Program-made: the position numbers and the translations under genes
Assembly: GCF_011947225.1 (NCBI RefSeq)
Contig: NZ_JAATVW010000026.1
Location: forward strand, 1-52,569
Direction: 5' to 3'
DNA from: Planosporangium flavigriseum
GTDB lineage: Bacteria; Actinomycetota; Actinomycetes; Mycobacteriales; Micromonosporaceae
Length of the DNA: 52,569 nt
In this document: positions 33,718-43,430 of the stretch, piece after piece
How positions within the stretch are numbered: the stretch's first letter is position 1
Layout: the number at the start of each line of letters is the position of its first letter
The notes under the pieces: generated by a model
The model's database searches: none
What the model saw: only the letters and a program-made list of their open reading frames with translations
What the model was told of the DNA's origin: nothing

Positions 33718-34236
33718 ATGTCCAACATGGCACCGCGGACAGGGCTCGGGCTCGCAGCAGCGCTCGCGACGCTGCTCGCCGGTTCGGCGACGGCCTGCCG
33801 GCCCAGCACCGAAGCTGCGCCCGCTGGCGAATCGGGCGCCGCCACGTGTCCCGACACTTTCGTCGAGGAACCGAGGCCCACGCCAGGCCGCACTGGTCAG
33901 CTCGTCCCCGAAGGCGCGGACGCGGCACTGCTATGCGTCTATCCGTTCCAGCCGGACGAACGAACGGGCGTGTACCGCTTGGGCAAGGTGGTTGCGGACG
34001 TCAAGCGTCCAGCCCAGGTGGTCGAACATCTCAACGCCCTGGCTGACGTGGACCGGACGGCCATGAGCGCATGTTCACTCATGGCCCATGACCAGTACCA
34101 GGTCATCCTCGGCTACCCCGCGAACACGCATACGATCGCGAGGATCGACTACAACTGCGGCACCGCGTCCTCGGCAGGCGCCGTTCGCGCGCTTGGCCGA
34201 GTGGGTGACCTTCTGGCGTTCTGGCCTGATCGTTGA
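33718..34236 (+). CDS. Secreted or lipid-anchored small hypothetical protein
   Basis: The 172-residue product starts at ATG after AAGGGGA. Its signal region is GLGLAAALATLLAGSATACRP, and the Cys position suggests a lipoprotein although the usual Leu at -3 is missing. The mature part has three more cysteines (GAATCPDTF, ALLCVYPF, DYNCGTA) and no recognised domain. It follows the S1 protease gene after a terminator hairpin and shares its AT-richer composition, so it may belong to the same acquired segment. The function is unknown. Confidence 0.75.
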   Translation: MSNMAPRTGLGLAAALATLLAGSATACRPSTEAAPAGESGAATCPDTFVEEPRPTPGRTGQLVPEGADAALLCVYPFQPDERTGVYRLGKVVADVKRPAQVVEHLNALADVDRTAMSACSLMAHDQYQVILGYPANTHTIARIDYNCGTASSAGAVRALGRVGDLLAFWPDR

Positions 34237-34328
34237 GTCCATCTGGCGGCTCCGCAGCGCCGACAGCCGCCAGGCGCCGGCAGCCGCGCTCAACCATGAC
34301 CAACCCTTGTTCACCGAACAACCCTCGG

Positions 34329-34736
34329 CTAGGCGGGGCGGGGCCGGCGCTCGCGCTGGACCTCGCGCAGGTCCGGTTCACCCGGAGCGACGTCGAGTTG
34401 CTCCGGGTGCAGCCGCGCCTCGGCGGGGTCGATCGCCGGCACCGCGGTGTCCTCGCTGCCCTCTCCCATGGGTGAGCAGGCCGCGCAGCCCCACGGCGGG
34501 GGCTCGCCGATCCGCGGGTAGATGTAGATGAACCCACGGGGCCGCGGCGGTTCGGGCGGCGGTGGCGGCGGGTGCAGTGCCCGCCAATCGCGAGCCGGCC
34601 GAGGCGGTGGTGGCACGTGGGGACCCGCGTCAGCGGCCGCGTGACCGAGGGCCTCCATGAACTCGTCGATGAAGTTCCAGCGTGGTACGGCTACGTCTTC
34701 CACCGTCACCCTCGGACGCCGTCTCGGCCTGGTCAT
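34329..34736 (-). CDS. Proline-rich hypothetical protein
   Basis: The 135-residue product begins MTRPRRRPRVTVEDVAVP then RWNFIDEFMEAL. A Pro-rich middle (HPPPPPPEPPRPRGF then IYIYPRIGEPPPWGC) follows, with an acidic/basic tail (GEPDLREVQRERRPRPA). ATG at 34736 is supported by AGGAGG six bases upstream. There is one CxxC (CAAC). I recognise no family. It is on the minus strand, oppositely oriented to the secreted protein gene, and lies just 3' of the SIMPL gene on the same strand. Confidence 0.6.
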   Translation of the reverse strand: MTRPRRRPRVTVEDVAVPRWNFIDEFMEALGHAAADAGPHVPPPPRPARDWRALHPPPPPPEPPRPRGFIYIYPRIGEPPPWGCAACSPMGEGSEDTAVPAIDPAEARLHPEQLDVAPGEPDLREVQRERRPRPA

Positions 34737-34786
34737 GGCCGCCTCCTGGGTGTTGCTTATAGCGCGCCTACCCACGATATGGGCTT

Positions 34787-35434
34787 TTATCCCAGGACGG
34801 TCGGCTCACTGATCGCGAAGCGCGCCTCGACGGCGGCGCGGACGGTCTGCCGCGCCGGATCGAGTTCGAGTGGCGGCCGCTCGCCGCTGTCCGCGCGGAA
34901 CGCGAACATCGCCGGCTGCGGGCCGTGGTCGCCGGAGAGTCCCGAATCGGTCAGCTCGATCACGCGGACCAGTCGCGCGCCCAGCGCGTCGGCGTACTCG
35001 CGGGCGCGGCCGAGCGCGTCCTCGATCGCCGCCCGGCGCGCCTCGCCGTAGACCGGACTGTCGGGCCGCAGCGACCAGAAGGGCCCGAACACCGACGTCT
35101 GGTCGGAGTCGGCCAGGGTGAGGACCACGTCACCGAGCTGCGAGAAGTCCGAGAACGTCAGCGTGGTGGAGACCGACCCCTCGTACGCTCTGACCCGCTC
35201 CCCCGACCGCCTGAGCACGGGGTGCACCTGCACCCGGCTGGTCTCGCGCCGCTCGATCACCGGCGCGTACTCCTCCAGCAGCCCGCGCAGCGCCTCCGCC
35301 CGCTCGGCCAGCCGCTGCAGCGTCCGCTCGCGGTCGGAGTCGCGCGCCGCGATGGTCACCGTCAGCTGGGCAAGCTCCGGCTCGACCTCTCGAACAGCCT
35401 CGCCGCGTACCGCCACGGTAGGGGTGTCGGTCAT
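34787..35434 (-). CDS. SIMPL (DUF541) domain protein
   Basis: The 215-residue protein begins MTDTPTVAVRGEAVREVEPE, with the DUF541 pattern of a first beta strand and a long helix (RTLQRLAERAEALRGLLEEY). It ends in a second repeat of strands (GARLVRVIELTDSG). SIMPL proteins form ring-shaped oligomers and are usually exported, but this one has no signal peptide, so it may be cytoplasmic. ATG is the start. It is divergent from tyrA, 37 bp apart. The role is unknown. Confidence 0.85.
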   Translation of the reverse strand: MTDTPTVAVRGEAVREVEPELAQLTVTIAARDSDRERTLQRLAERAEALRGLLEEYAPVIERRETSRVQVHPVLRRSGERVRAYEGSVSTTLTFSDFSQLGDVVLTLADSDQTSVFGPFWSLRPDSPVYGEARRAAIEDALGRAREYADALGARLVRVIELTDSGLSGDHGPQPAMFAFRADSGERPPLELDPARQTVRAAVEARFAISEPTVLG

Positions 35435-35471
35435 GCCACGTAACCTACTCGCGAATGCTGAGGGAGTGCAG

Positions 35472-36488
35472 ATGGTGGATAAGCGCCCGGCGGACCTGCG
35501 GGTGGCGGTTCTGGGCACGGGACTGATCGGCGGCTCCATCCTGCTCGGGCTGCGCGAAGCCGGGATCGACGTGGCCGGGTGGGACCCCGACCCGGAGGCG
35601 GTGTCGTACGCCAGGCAGCACGGGATCGAGTTCTTCGAGCGGCTCGCCGACGCCGTCGCCGGCAGGGACGTGGTGGTCCTCGCCGGCCCGCTGTCCACGC
35701 TGCCCGACAACCTCGCCGAGGTCGCCGGCCACACCGATCCGGGCTGCGTCATCACGGACGTGGGCAGCGTCAAGGCGCCGATCGCACGGTACGCGCAGGC
35801 CAACGGTTGGCTGGACCGGTTCGTACCCGGTCATCCGATGGCCGGCAGTGAGCACTCTGGACTGACCGCCGCCGACCCGACGCTCTTCGACGACGCCGCG
35901 TGGGTCCTGTGCCCGCAGCCCGGTGCGCCGCTGGCGCCGTTCCGCGTTCTCACCGCGCTCATCACCACCGCGTTGAAGGCGAAGGTCGTCCCGCTGTCCC
36001 CGGAGACCCACGACGACATCGTCGCGATGTCGTCACACATTCCGCACCTGCTGGCCGGGAGCCTGGCCGGGTCGGTGGCCCGATCAGCGCTGCGGCAGGG
36101 CGTCCTCAGCCTCGCGGCCGGCAGCTTCCGGGACGGCACCCGGGTGGCGGGCACGCGGAGCGCGCGTACGGTCGACATGCTCACGCACAACCGGGACGCG
36201 ATCACCAAGAGCGTCCACCTGGCGCAGAGGTTTCTCGCCGACCTCGCGGACGCGCTCGAGCGCGACGACGTCGCGGCCCTGACCGCCGCCTTCGATGAGG
36301 CGCACGGGCTGCGGCAGGAGTTGATGGGTCGCGACCTGCAGCCGTCGGCCGAGCGGTTCCGGATGGACGCGCTCGGCGCCGACGAACTCGACTTCCTGAC
36401 CCGCCTGGGCGCGGCCGGCGGTCACCTCACCGCATGCGCCGTGGACGGCGACACGGTCACCTACACGGCGCTGCGCCCGGCTAGCTGA
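35472..36488 (+). CDS. tyrA: Prephenate dehydrogenase
   Basis: The 338-residue protein begins with a Rossmann fold (VAVLGTGLIGGSILLGL at about residues 11-27) and has the family motifs ITDVGSVKAPI, FVPGHPMAGSEHSG, ETHDDIVAMSSHIPHLLA and the helical C-terminal domain. It oxidises prephenate to 4-hydroxyphenylpyruvate for tyrosine synthesis. There is no ACT domain, so feedback control must differ from ACT-bearing forms. ATG at 35472 follows AGGGAG; an in-frame GTG two codons upstream overlaps that site. Its 3' end overlaps dapC by eight bases. Confidence 0.94.
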   Translation: MVDKRPADLRVAVLGTGLIGGSILLGLREAGIDVAGWDPDPEAVSYARQHGIEFFERLADAVAGRDVVVLAGPLSTLPDNLAEVAGHTDPGCVITDVGSVKAPIARYAQANGWLDRFVPGHPMAGSEHSGLTAADPTLFDDAAWVLCPQPGAPLAPFRVLTALITTALKAKVVPLSPETHDDIVAMSSHIPHLLAGSLAGSVARSALRQGVLSLAAGSFRDGTRVAGTRSARTVDMLTHNRDAITKSVHLAQRFLADLADALERDDVAALTAAFDEAHGLRQELMGRDLQPSAERFRMDALGADELDFLTRLGAAGGHLTACAVDGDTVTYTALRPAS

Positions 36489-37629
36489 CCAGCCGGGCCA
36501 CCGCCGCGTCGACCCGCTCGTCCGTTGCGGTCAGCGCGATGCGGACGTGCCGCGACCCGGCCGGCCCGTAGAACTCGCCGGGCGCCGCCAGGATGCCGCG
36601 CTCGGCGAGCCAGTCCACCGTCGCCCAGCTGTCCTCGCCGCGGGTACACCACAGGTAGAGGCCGGCCTCCGAGTGGTCGATCGTGAACCCGGCCGAGGTC
36701 AACGCCTGCCGCAGCCGCTCCCGCCGTCGCCCGTACCGCTCCCGCTGCTCGGCCACGTGCGACTCGTCGGTCAGCGCGGCCACCATCGCCGCCTGCACCG
36801 GCGCGGGCACGATCATGCCGGCGTGCTTGCGCACCGCCAGCAGCTCGCGGACGAGAGCCGGGTCGCCAGCCACGAAGCCGGCCCGGTAGCCGGCCAGGTT
36901 GGAGCGCTTCGACAGGGAGTGCACGGCGAGGACGCCCGACGGGTCGCCGTCGCACACCGAGAGGATCGAGACCGGCTCGGCCTCCCACGACAGCGGCAGG
37001 TAGCACTCGTCGCTCGCCACCACGGCGCCGCGCTCGCGCGCCCAGTCGACGATCTTGCGCAGATGCTCGGCGGGCAGCACCGCGCCCGTCGGGTTGGACG
37101 GCGAGTTGACCCAGACGAGCTTCACCCGCGCCGGACCGCTCGCCAGCAGCGAATCCGACCGCACCACGGTCGCGCCGACCATCCGGGCGCCGACCTCGTA
37201 CGTCGGGTAGCACACCGACGGGATCATCACGACGTCGCCGGGGCCGATGCCGAGCAGCGTCGGCAGCCAGGCCACCAGCTCCTTGGAGCCGATCGTGGGC
37301 AGCACACCGAACCCGCCGGACACCCCGCACGACCGGGACACCCACTCCGCGATCGCCTCCCGCAGTCGGGGGCTGCCGGCGGTCAGCGGGTAGCCGGGGG
37401 CGTCGGACGCCTCGGCGAGCGCCGCACGCACCTGGGGTGGTACCGGGTCGACGGGCGTACCGACGGACAGGTCGACCAGCCCCTCGGGGTGCGCGGCCGC
37501 CCGTGCCTTGGCCGGCTCCAGCCGGTCCCAGGGAAAGTCCGGGAGCCGGGCGGAGAGCGCTGCGCTACCCGAGGCAGGCTGAGGGCCGGACCGGTCCTGA
37601 GAACCGTCCGGCCCGGTCGGCTTCGACAT
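36481..37629 (-). CDS. dapC: Succinyldiaminopimelate transaminase
   Basis: The 382-residue PLP-dependent class I/II aminotransferase has NSPSNPTGAVLP, the DECYLPLSWE aspartate segment and SLSKRSNLAGYRAGF, where the Lys binds PLP. The DapC assignment rests on the preceding ferredoxin gene, a conserved actinobacterial pair, and on the other dap genes nearby. It makes N-succinyl-LL-2,6-diaminopimelate from glutamate. ATG lies three bases after the ferredoxin stop. It is convergent with tyrA. Confidence 0.93.
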   Translation of the reverse strand: MSKPTGPDGSQDRSGPQPASGSAALSARLPDFPWDRLEPAKARAAAHPEGLVDLSVGTPVDPVPPQVRAALAEASDAPGYPLTAGSPRLREAIAEWVSRSCGVSGGFGVLPTIGSKELVAWLPTLLGIGPGDVVMIPSVCYPTYEVGARMVGATVVRSDSLLASGPARVKLVWVNSPSNPTGAVLPAEHLRKIVDWARERGAVVASDECYLPLSWEAEPVSILSVCDGDPSGVLAVHSLSKRSNLAGYRAGFVAGDPALVRELLAVRKHAGMIVPAPVQAAMVAALTDESHVAEQRERYGRRRERLRQALTSAGFTIDHSEAGLYLWCTRGEDSWATVDWLAERGILAAPGEFYGPAGSRHVRIALTATDERVDAAVARLVS

Positions 37630-37632
37630 GGC

Positions 37633-37959
37633 TCAGTGCTCGGCAGCCCGCGGCGGCTGGGCGGCGACGAACGAGGCGTCCTTGTTGATCTTCCCGACCT
37701 TGGAGGCGCCACCGGGTGAACCGAGGTCCTCGAAGAACTCGTAGTTCGCGCCGGTGTAGTCCTTCCACTGCTCCGGCACGTCGTCCTCGTAGAAGATCGC
37801 CTCGACCGGGCAGACCGGCTCGCAGGCACCGCAGTCGACGCACTCGTCCGGGTGGATGTACAGCATCCGGTTGCCCTCGTAGATGCAGTCGACCGGGCAC
37901 TCCTCGATGCACGCCTTGTCGAGCAGGTCGACGCACGGCTCGGCGATGATGTAGGTCAC
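37633..37959 (-). CDS. fdxA: 7Fe ferredoxin (3Fe-4S plus 4Fe-4S)
   Basis: The 108-residue protein begins VTYIIAEPCVDLLDKAC and has IEECPVDCIYEG followed by CVDCGACEPVCPVEAI, the FdxA layout of one 3Fe-4S and one 4Fe-4S cluster. The C-terminal extension is acidic and ordered (DDVPEQWKDYTGANYEFF). GTG is chosen because GGAGGGG lies seven bases upstream; an alternative start further upstream lacks such a site. It is the first gene of a ferredoxin-dapC operon. Confidence 0.95.
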   Translation of the reverse strand: MTYIIAEPCVDLLDKACIEECPVDCIYEGNRMLYIHPDECVDCGACEPVCPVEAIFYEDDVPEQWKDYTGANYEFFEDLGSPGGASKVGKINKDASFVAAQPPRAAEH

Positions 37960-38045
37960 GACTCGTCCCCTCCGAACTGAACACCGCACCGGCCCCCGGC
38001 CGCGGCGCGTACGAGCCTAGTATCCCGCCCGGGAGGTGGTCGAAC

Positions 38046-38987
38046 GTGCTGGGGCCATACGATGTCGGACACCGTGTCGTGGTGCGCCGTCGGGCCGGAC
38101 TTCGGGGGGATCGTCCCGTGTTTTCCGATGTTCTGGGCGAACTTGTCGATCTCACCGAGACCGATCTCACAGTCCGAACTGTGGAACGGCTCGTCCGGGT
38201 GCCGCGCGCCGAGGTCACGCACGCCAAGAGGGTGCCGGACCGGCGCCGCCCGAGCGCCACGGAGTCCCTCGAACGGATCGCGGCGGCCGGCTGGCCCGCA
38301 CCCGAACAGGCGCACCTCGGCGAGTGGCTGCTCCGGGCCGCGGACGGCTGGACCGCGCGCGGCAACTCCGCACTGCCGATCGGCGACCCGGGGCGTACAT
38401 TGAACGACGCCGTGGACGCCGTCGAGGCGTGGTATCGGGCGCGCGCCCTGCCGCCCAAGATCACAGTCCCCGACCCGGTCGGCGCCCGGCTCACCGCCGA
38501 ACTCACCCGCCGAGGCTGGGCTCCGGCGCCACGGACGCTCGTCCAGACCGCCGCGCTGGCCGAGGTGGCGGCCGCGGCGCGCCCCGAGGTCGCGGTACGC
38601 CTGGACACCACGCCTCCGGACGCCTGGTTCGCCGCGGTGGCGGGGTTCAAGGGCACGTTTCCCGACGCGGCGCGGCACATCCTCACCGGCGTACCGCTGG
38701 CGCGCTACGCGGGCATCTACGCCGAGGACGGCAGCCCGATCGCTGTCGCCCGCGGCGTTGTCGCGGACGGGTCCTGGCTGGGCGTCTCGCTGGTCACCGT
38801 CGACCCGGTGCACCGGCGCCAGGGCCTGGGCCGGGCGATCGTAGGGGCGCTAGCCCGGTGGGCGGCCGACGCCGGCGCCAGCCAGGCGTACCTCCAGGTC
38901 GAGGAGCGCAACACGGCGGCCGTCGCCGCGTACGCGCCGCTCGGCTTCAGCACGCACCACGCGTACGTCACCTGGACCGCACCCTAG
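38046..38987 (+). CDS. GNAT family N-acetyltransferase with N-terminal domain
   Basis: The 313-residue protein has a small N-terminal beta-rich domain (YDVGHRVVVRRRAGLRG) and two acetyltransferase-like halves. The second contains LVTVDPVHRRQGLGRAIVGA, the acetyl-CoA loop. The first half keeps only weak fold features. GTG at 38046 has gggaggtgg upstream. It is convergent with the membrane protein gene eight bases after its stop. The substrate is unknown. Confidence 0.88.
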   Translation: MLGPYDVGHRVVVRRRAGLRGDRPVFSDVLGELVDLTETDLTVRTVERLVRVPRAEVTHAKRVPDRRRPSATESLERIAAAGWPAPEQAHLGEWLLRAADGWTARGNSALPIGDPGRTLNDAVDAVEAWYRARALPPKITVPDPVGARLTAELTRRGWAPAPRTLVQTAALAEVAAAARPEVAVRLDTTPPDAWFAAVAGFKGTFPDAARHILTGVPLARYAGIYAEDGSPIAVARGVVADGSWLGVSLVTVDPVHRRQGLGRAIVGALARWAADAGASQAYLQVEERNTAAVAAYAPLGFSTHHAYVTWTAP

Positions 38988-38995
38988 GCCCTGGA

Positions 38996-39460
38996 TCAGC
39001 GGCGGACCACCCGGCGGGGCTTGGCGCGCACCTGCTGCTCGTACCGCTTCCAGGACTGCGACTTGTAGTCCTGGCCGAGGGCCATCACGACCAGGATGCC
39101 GAACGTCGCGCCGCCGACCGCGACGACCAGGAAGTACACGATCTGGTTGATGAAGAAGTCGACGCCGTCCCGGAGCGGCGTGGCGCCGACCAGCAGCGGA
39201 CTGATCAGCACCGACAGCAGACAGCCGCCGGCCGCGCCGAGCGCGAGGTCTCCGACCACGCGCGACATCGGTTGCGGGCGGGCGCGCCAGAATGCCGCCA
39301 CCGCCATCACGACCGCCACCGTCACCAGCGCGACGACCCCGATCCGGGTCGTGAACGTGTCGTCCCGCCCGCCGAACAGCAGCACCACCCAACGAGCGAT
39401 CACATTTGTCGCGAAGAGCGCGCCGGTGAGAACGCCCACCGGCAACCACCGTTGCTTCAC
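38996..39460 (-). CDS. Four-pass hypothetical membrane protein
   Basis: The 154-residue product starts at ATG (MKQRWLPVGVLTGALFATNV) and shows four hydrophobic segments, including GVVALVTVAVVMAVAAFW, LALGAAGGCLLSVLISPLL and IVYFLVVAVGGATFGILVV. The C-terminal tail is basic (KPRRVVRR). It is probably an inner-membrane protein, with no family recognised. It is oriented as mshB and the next membrane protein, 100 bp upstream. Confidence 0.75.
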   Translation of the reverse strand: MKQRWLPVGVLTGALFATNVIARWVVLLFGGRDDTFTTRIGVVALVTVAVVMAVAAFWRARPQPMSRVVGDLALGAAGGCLLSVLISPLLVGATPLRDGVDFFINQIVYFLVVAVGGATFGILVVMALGQDYKSQSWKRYEQQVRAKPRRVVRR

Positions 39461-39560
39461 CGGATGCCTCCCGTACCCGAGGTGGCCACGCGGCCACGTC
39501 TCGCAGGATCTCCTACCTGGTCGTCACCGTCCAGCGCAAGATGCTGGGAGTTTGCGGTGA

Positions 39561-40013
39561 TTACGCTGGGCGCCGGATGGACCGGATGACCAGCCAGTAC
39601 GCCGCGACCGCGAACGACAGCGCCCCGGCGAACATCGTCGCCAGGCCGACCCAGTTGTCGCTGGTCAGTACGAGATCACCTTCGCTGGTACGGCCGGCCG
39701 CGACCAGCATCGGGACGACCCACGCGGCGAACGGGGCCAGCACGGCGAGAACCTTGCCGGTGACCCGGTGGGTGAGCCAGGCCAACCCGGCGTTGCCGAC
39801 GACCGCCAGGACCAGCGCCACCGGCAGCCGGACGAAGTGCGCCTGGCCGCCACTGCTCCACTGCCAGGCCAGCGGGGTCAGGAACGCCTCCCAGATCGCC
39901 GAGACGGCGGCCAGCACGACGACGATCACCATGCCGGCCCACCGCACCCAGGCACCCCGCGACCCGACCGGCTCGGCCGTCACCGGCGACGCCATCTTTT
40001 CCATCGTGGTCAT
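39561..40013 (-). CDS. Four-pass membrane protein in the mshB operon
   Basis: The 150-residue product begins [15 protein letters not shown] and has hydrophobic segments [58 protein letters not shown] and [20 protein letters not shown]. Its ATG overlaps the mshB stop by four bases (ATGA), so it is co-translated with mshB. The function is unknown; a link to mycothiol is inferred from the coupling only. Confidence 0.8.
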   Translation of the reverse strand: MTTMEKMASPVTAEPVGSRGAWVRWAGMVIVVVLAAVSAIWEAFLTPLAWQWSSGGQAHFVRLPVALVLAVVGNAGLAWLTHRVTGKVLAVLAPFAAWVVPMLVAAGRTSEGDLVLTSDNWVGLATMFAGALSFAVAAYWLVIRSIRRPA

Positions 40014-40912
40014 GCGGACAAGGGAGCGGTGGCGGGCACGTCGAGGCCGGCGAAGAGGTCGTCCTCCCAGCCGTACGGGCCGTTGCCGGGCCCCTTCTCC
40101 CCCACCGCGAGCCGGTAGTACTCCATCCCCATGAAGTCACCGCCGAAGCTCCCGGCCATCGTGAACAGCCAGTTCGTCGGCGGGATCTGGGTGGCGTGGG
40201 CCTGTACGGCGGCGAACTTCGCCTCGGCGAACTTCCGGCCGTCGACCTCGGCGGCGATCTCCTCGTCGGGGCTGCCGAACGGGAGGTCGTCGGCGTTGTC
40301 GATGCCGGCGAACGGGTTGTCGCTGGACTCGGCGAACGCCTTCATCCCGGACTCGATCACTCGGCGGGGCACGGCGGTCCAGTACACCTTGCTCGGCGCG
40401 ATCTCACCGGCCAGTTCGACCGCGCGCATCGCCACCCGGTGCGCCTGGATGTGGTCCGGGTGGCCGTAGAAGCCGTTCGGGTCGTACGTGACGAGCACCT
40501 GCGGGCGCACCTCGCGGATCACGTCGAGCAGCAAGCCGGCCGCGAAGTCGAGATCGGCGCGCCAGAACGCGCGCGGGTGGTCGTTGGTGGGCAGCCCCAT
40601 CATCCCCGAGTCCCGGAACCGCCCGGCGCCGCCGAGGAAGCGGTGGTCGCGTACGCCGAGCGCGGCGCACGCGGCGTCGAGCTCGGCGATCCGGTACCCG
40701 CCGAGCTGGTCGGCCTGGTTCGCGGCGAGCCCGGACAGCGCCGGAACGTGGATCTCGCCCTCTTCTCCAAGAGTGCAGGTGACGAGCGTGACGTGGGCTC
40801 CGGCCGCGGCGTAGCGGGCCATCGTGGCGCCGGTGCCGATCGTCTCGTCGTCGGGGTGTGCGTGCACGAACAGGATCCGCCGAGCGGATGTGATCTCAGG
40901 GGCTTCGCTCAC
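40010..40912 (-). CDS. mshB: Mycothiol biosynthesis deacetylase MshB
   Basis: The 300-residue LmbE-fold enzyme has the zinc-binding [13 protein letters not shown] (about residues 16-28) and [17 protein letters not shown] (about 142-158), both with the metal ligands intact. MshB removes the acetyl group from GlcNAc-Ins, giving GlcN-Ins for mycothiol. Length and motifs match mycobacterial MshB. GTG at 40912 is chosen since the family starts near here. It is divergent from the S9 peptidase gene across 50 bp. It pairs logically with the mycoredoxin gene earlier in the window. Confidence 0.95.
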   Translation of the reverse strand: MSEAPEITSARRILFVHAHPDDETIGTGATMARYAAAGAHVTLVTCTLGEEGEIHVPALSGLAANQADQLGGYRIAELDAACAALGVRDHRFLGGAGRFRDSGMMGLPTNDHPRAFWRADLDFAAGLLLDVIREVRPQVLVTYDPNGFYGHPDHIQAHRVAMRAVELAGEIAPSKVYWTAVPRRVIESGMKAFAESSDNPFAGIDNADDLPFGSPDEEIAAEVDGRKFAEAKFAAVQAHATQIPPTNWLFTMAGSFGGDFMGMEYYRLAVGEKGPGNGPYGWEDDLFAGLDVPATAPLSA

Positions 40913-40962
40913 GCGTGCAACTGTACGCACCGAGGTGTCGGGTACTCGCCCGCAGCAATGGC

Positions 40963-43104
40963 ATGACAAGCGACCGGCCGGCGAGGCAACATTTCCGGGT
41001 GGATTATCCGGAGCTGGCAGCGCGTACCCGTCGATTCTCCTATGGCGCCCCGCGGGCGGTGACCGTCTCCGCCGACGGCGCCCACGTGATCTTCCTGCGT
41101 TCGTCGGGCCCGGAGGACCCGGCCGACCAGCTGTGGGTCCTCGACGTGGCGACCGGGCAGGAACGCCTGGTGGCCGACCCGGCCCAGCTGCTGGCCGGCG
41201 ACGAGGACCTCCCCGCGGCCGAGCGGGCGCTGCGGGAGCGGTTGCGGCTGTCCGCCAGCGGCATCGGCTCGTACACCGCCGACTCGTCCGGCACAGCGGT
41301 CGTCTTCACCCTCGCCGGCCGGCTGTTCCGCGCCGACCTCCGGTCGTCCGAGGTCCGGGAGATCCCGACCGCCGGCGATGTCGTCGATCCCCGTCCCGCC
41401 CCCAGGGGAGACCGGATCGGGTACGTGACAAACGGCGCGCTGCACATCGTCGACGCCGGCGGCAACGACCAGGTCCTCGCCGCCGAGGACGGGGTGACCT
41501 GGGGGCTGGCCGAGTTCATCGCGGCCGAGGAGTTCCACCGCTTTCGGGGGTACTGGTGGTCGCCGGACGGCCGGGCGGTGCTGGCCGCCCGCGTCGACGA
41601 GTCCCGGGTGCCGCGCTGGCACCTGCACGACCCCGCCAACCCCGACCAGCCGCCGAGCACCGTGGCGTACCCGCACGCCGGCGGCCCCAACGCCGACGTC
41701 AGCCTGCACCTGCTCGACCTCGACGGTGGCTGGGTCGACGTGCACTGGGACCGCGAAACCTACCCCTACCTGGTGTGCGTGTCCTGGAGCGAGAGCGGCG
41801 GCCCGCTGATCACGGTGCTGCGCCGCCTCCAGCAGCACGGCCTGGTGCTGTCGGTCGATCCCCGTACCGGCGAGACCCAGGTCCACGCCGAACTGGCCGA
41901 CCCGCGCTGGGTCGAGCCGGTGCCGGGCACTCCGGCGTACCTGCCCGACGGCCGCGTACTGATCGGCGGGGAGCTGGCGCACGACGGCTACGACGCCCGG
42001 TGCCTGTTCGCCGACGGCAGCCTCATCACCCCGCCCGGGCTGTACGTGCGGCGCGTCAGCGGCCGGATCGACAACGACCTGATCGTCGAGGCGCAGGACG
42101 GGGAGCCGAGCGAGCAGCACATCTACCGGGTACGCGTCTCTCCCGCGGGCACCGGCCTCGACGCCCGGAAGATCACCACGACCGCGGGCTGGCACACCGC
42201 GCACGCCGCCGGGAACACGCTGGTCATCGGCGCGCTCGCGCTGGACCACGCCGGGACCCGGTACCGGGTGTACCGGGGCGACGAACCGAGGGGTGAGATC
42301 GCGTCGAGGGCGGCGACGCCGCCGTACACGCCCCGCCCGGTCCTGCAGCGGGTCACCGACCGCCAGTTACCGACGGGCGTGCTGTACCCGCGCAACCACG
42401 TCGCCGGCCGCAAGCTGCCGGTGCTGGTGGACATCTACGGCGGCCCGGGCCATCAGGAGGTGCTGGCCGTACGCTCACGCTGGATCGAGCGGCAGTGGTG
42501 GGCCGACGCCGGGTTCGCGGTGGTCGCCATCGACAACCGGGGTACGCCGGGCGTCGCGCCCAGCTTCGACAAGGCGATCCACCGGCGCTTCGCCGACGTG
42601 ATCCTCGCCGACCAGGTGGACGCGCTGACCGCCCTCGCGGACAAGCACACCGACCTGGACCTTTCCCGGGTCGCGATCCGCGGCTGGTCGTTCGGCGGAT
42701 ACCTGTCGGCGCTCGCCGTCCTGCGCCGCCCGGACGTGTACCACTGCGCGGTCGCCGGCGCCCCGGTCACCGACTGGGAGCTGTACGACACCGCGTACAC
42801 CGAGCGCTACCTGGGCCTGCCGAACGACGGCAGTGACGTCTACGCCCACAACTCGCTGCTGGAGAGCGCGGCCGAGCCGCCGATCGGCGCGGACGACGCC
42901 CGGCCGATGCTGCTGATCCACGGGATGGTCGACGACAACGTGGTCGCGGCGCACACGCTGCGGCTGTCCGCGGCGATGCTGGCCGCGGGGCGACCGCACT
43001 CGATGATCCCGCTGACCGGCGCGACCCACCTGGCGGCCGGCGGGCTGAGCGAGCGCCTGCTGCGCCTGGAGCTGGATTTCATCCGCCGCTCGCTGCCGTC
43101 ATGA
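40963..43104 (+). CDS. S9 family prolyl oligopeptidase / dipeptidyl-peptidase IV-like
   Basis: The 713-residue protein has an N-terminal beta-propeller (about residues 40-430, with repeated D-x-x-T segments). A C-terminal alpha/beta-hydrolase follows, with [16 protein letters not shown] and [16 protein letters not shown] (catalytic Ser), [12 protein letters not shown] (Asp) and GATHLAA (His). The [13 protein letters not shown] Glu pair is the DPP-IV-type N-terminus anchor. There is no signal peptide, so it is probably cytosolic. ATG is the start, divergent from mshB. The PCD gene begins seven bases after its stop. Confidence 0.93.
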   Translation: MTSDRPARQHFRVDYPELAARTRRFSYGAPRAVTVSADGAHVIFLRSSGPEDPADQLWVLDVATGQERLVADPAQLLAGDEDLPAAERALRERLRLSASGIGSYTADSSGTAVVFTLAGRLFRADLRSSEVREIPTAGDVVDPRPAPRGDRIGYVTNGALHIVDAGGNDQVLAAEDGVTWGLAEFIAAEEFHRFRGYWWSPDGRAVLAARVDESRVPRWHLHDPANPDQPPSTVAYPHAGGPNADVSLHLLDLDGGWVDVHWDRETYPYLVCVSWSESGGPLITVLRRLQQHGLVLSVDPRTGETQVHAELADPRWVEPVPGTPAYLPDGRVLIGGELAHDGYDARCLFADGSLITPPGLYVRRVSGRIDNDLIVEAQDGEPSEQHIYRVRVSPAGTGLDARKITTTAGWHTAHAAGNTLVIGALALDHAGTRYRVYRGDEPRGEIASRAATPPYTPRPVLQRVTDRQLPTGVLYPRNHVAGRKLPVLVDIYGGPGHQEVLAVRSRWIERQWWADAGFAVVAIDNRGTPGVAPSFDKAIHRRFADVILADQVDALTALADKHTDLDLSRVAIRGWSFGGYLSALAVLRRPDVYHCAVAGAPVTDWELYDTAYTERYLGLPNDGSDVYAHNSLLESAAEPPIGADDARPMLLIHGMVDDNVVAAHTLRLSAAMLAAGRPHSMIPLTGATHLAAGGLSERLLRLELDFIRRSLPS

Positions 43105-43111
43105 TGGGGCC

Positions 43112-43411
43112 ATGGCAGCCCTGCTCTCCCCCGACGAGGTGTCCAGCGCACTGAGCGAACTGGACGGCTGGACCGGCGACACCACCGCGATCAGCCGCAC
43201 CGTCACCGCGCCCAGCTTCCCCGCCGCGATCCGCCTCGTGGTCGAGGTGGCGGAGGCGGCGGAGGACGCCGACCACCACCCAGACATCGACATCCGATGG
43301 CGGACCGTGACGTTCGCGCTGAGTACGCACTCGGAGGGTGGCGTGACGGCCAAGGACACCGCGCTGGCGCGCCGCATCGACGAACTTGCTTCAGCGCACA
43401 GCGCCGAATGA
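43112..43411 (+). CDS. Pterin-4a-carbinolamine dehydratase
   Basis: The 99-residue protein has the intact active-site motif DHHPDIDIRW and the downstream TFALSTHSEGGVTAKD, both characteristic of PCD/DCoH. It dehydrates 4a-hydroxytetrahydrobiopterin, recycling pterin cofactor. ATG starts seven bases after the S9 peptidase stop. A divergent paralogue lacking the histidines lies at 51487-51795. No aromatic hydroxylase gene is in the window. Confidence 0.93.
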   Translation: MAALLSPDEVSSALSELDGWTGDTTAISRTVTAPSFPAAIRLVVEVAEAAEDADHHPDIDIRWRTVTFALSTHSEGGVTAKDTALARRIDELASAHSAE

Positions 43412-43430
43412 TCGGGCATAGGGTCGGGTC

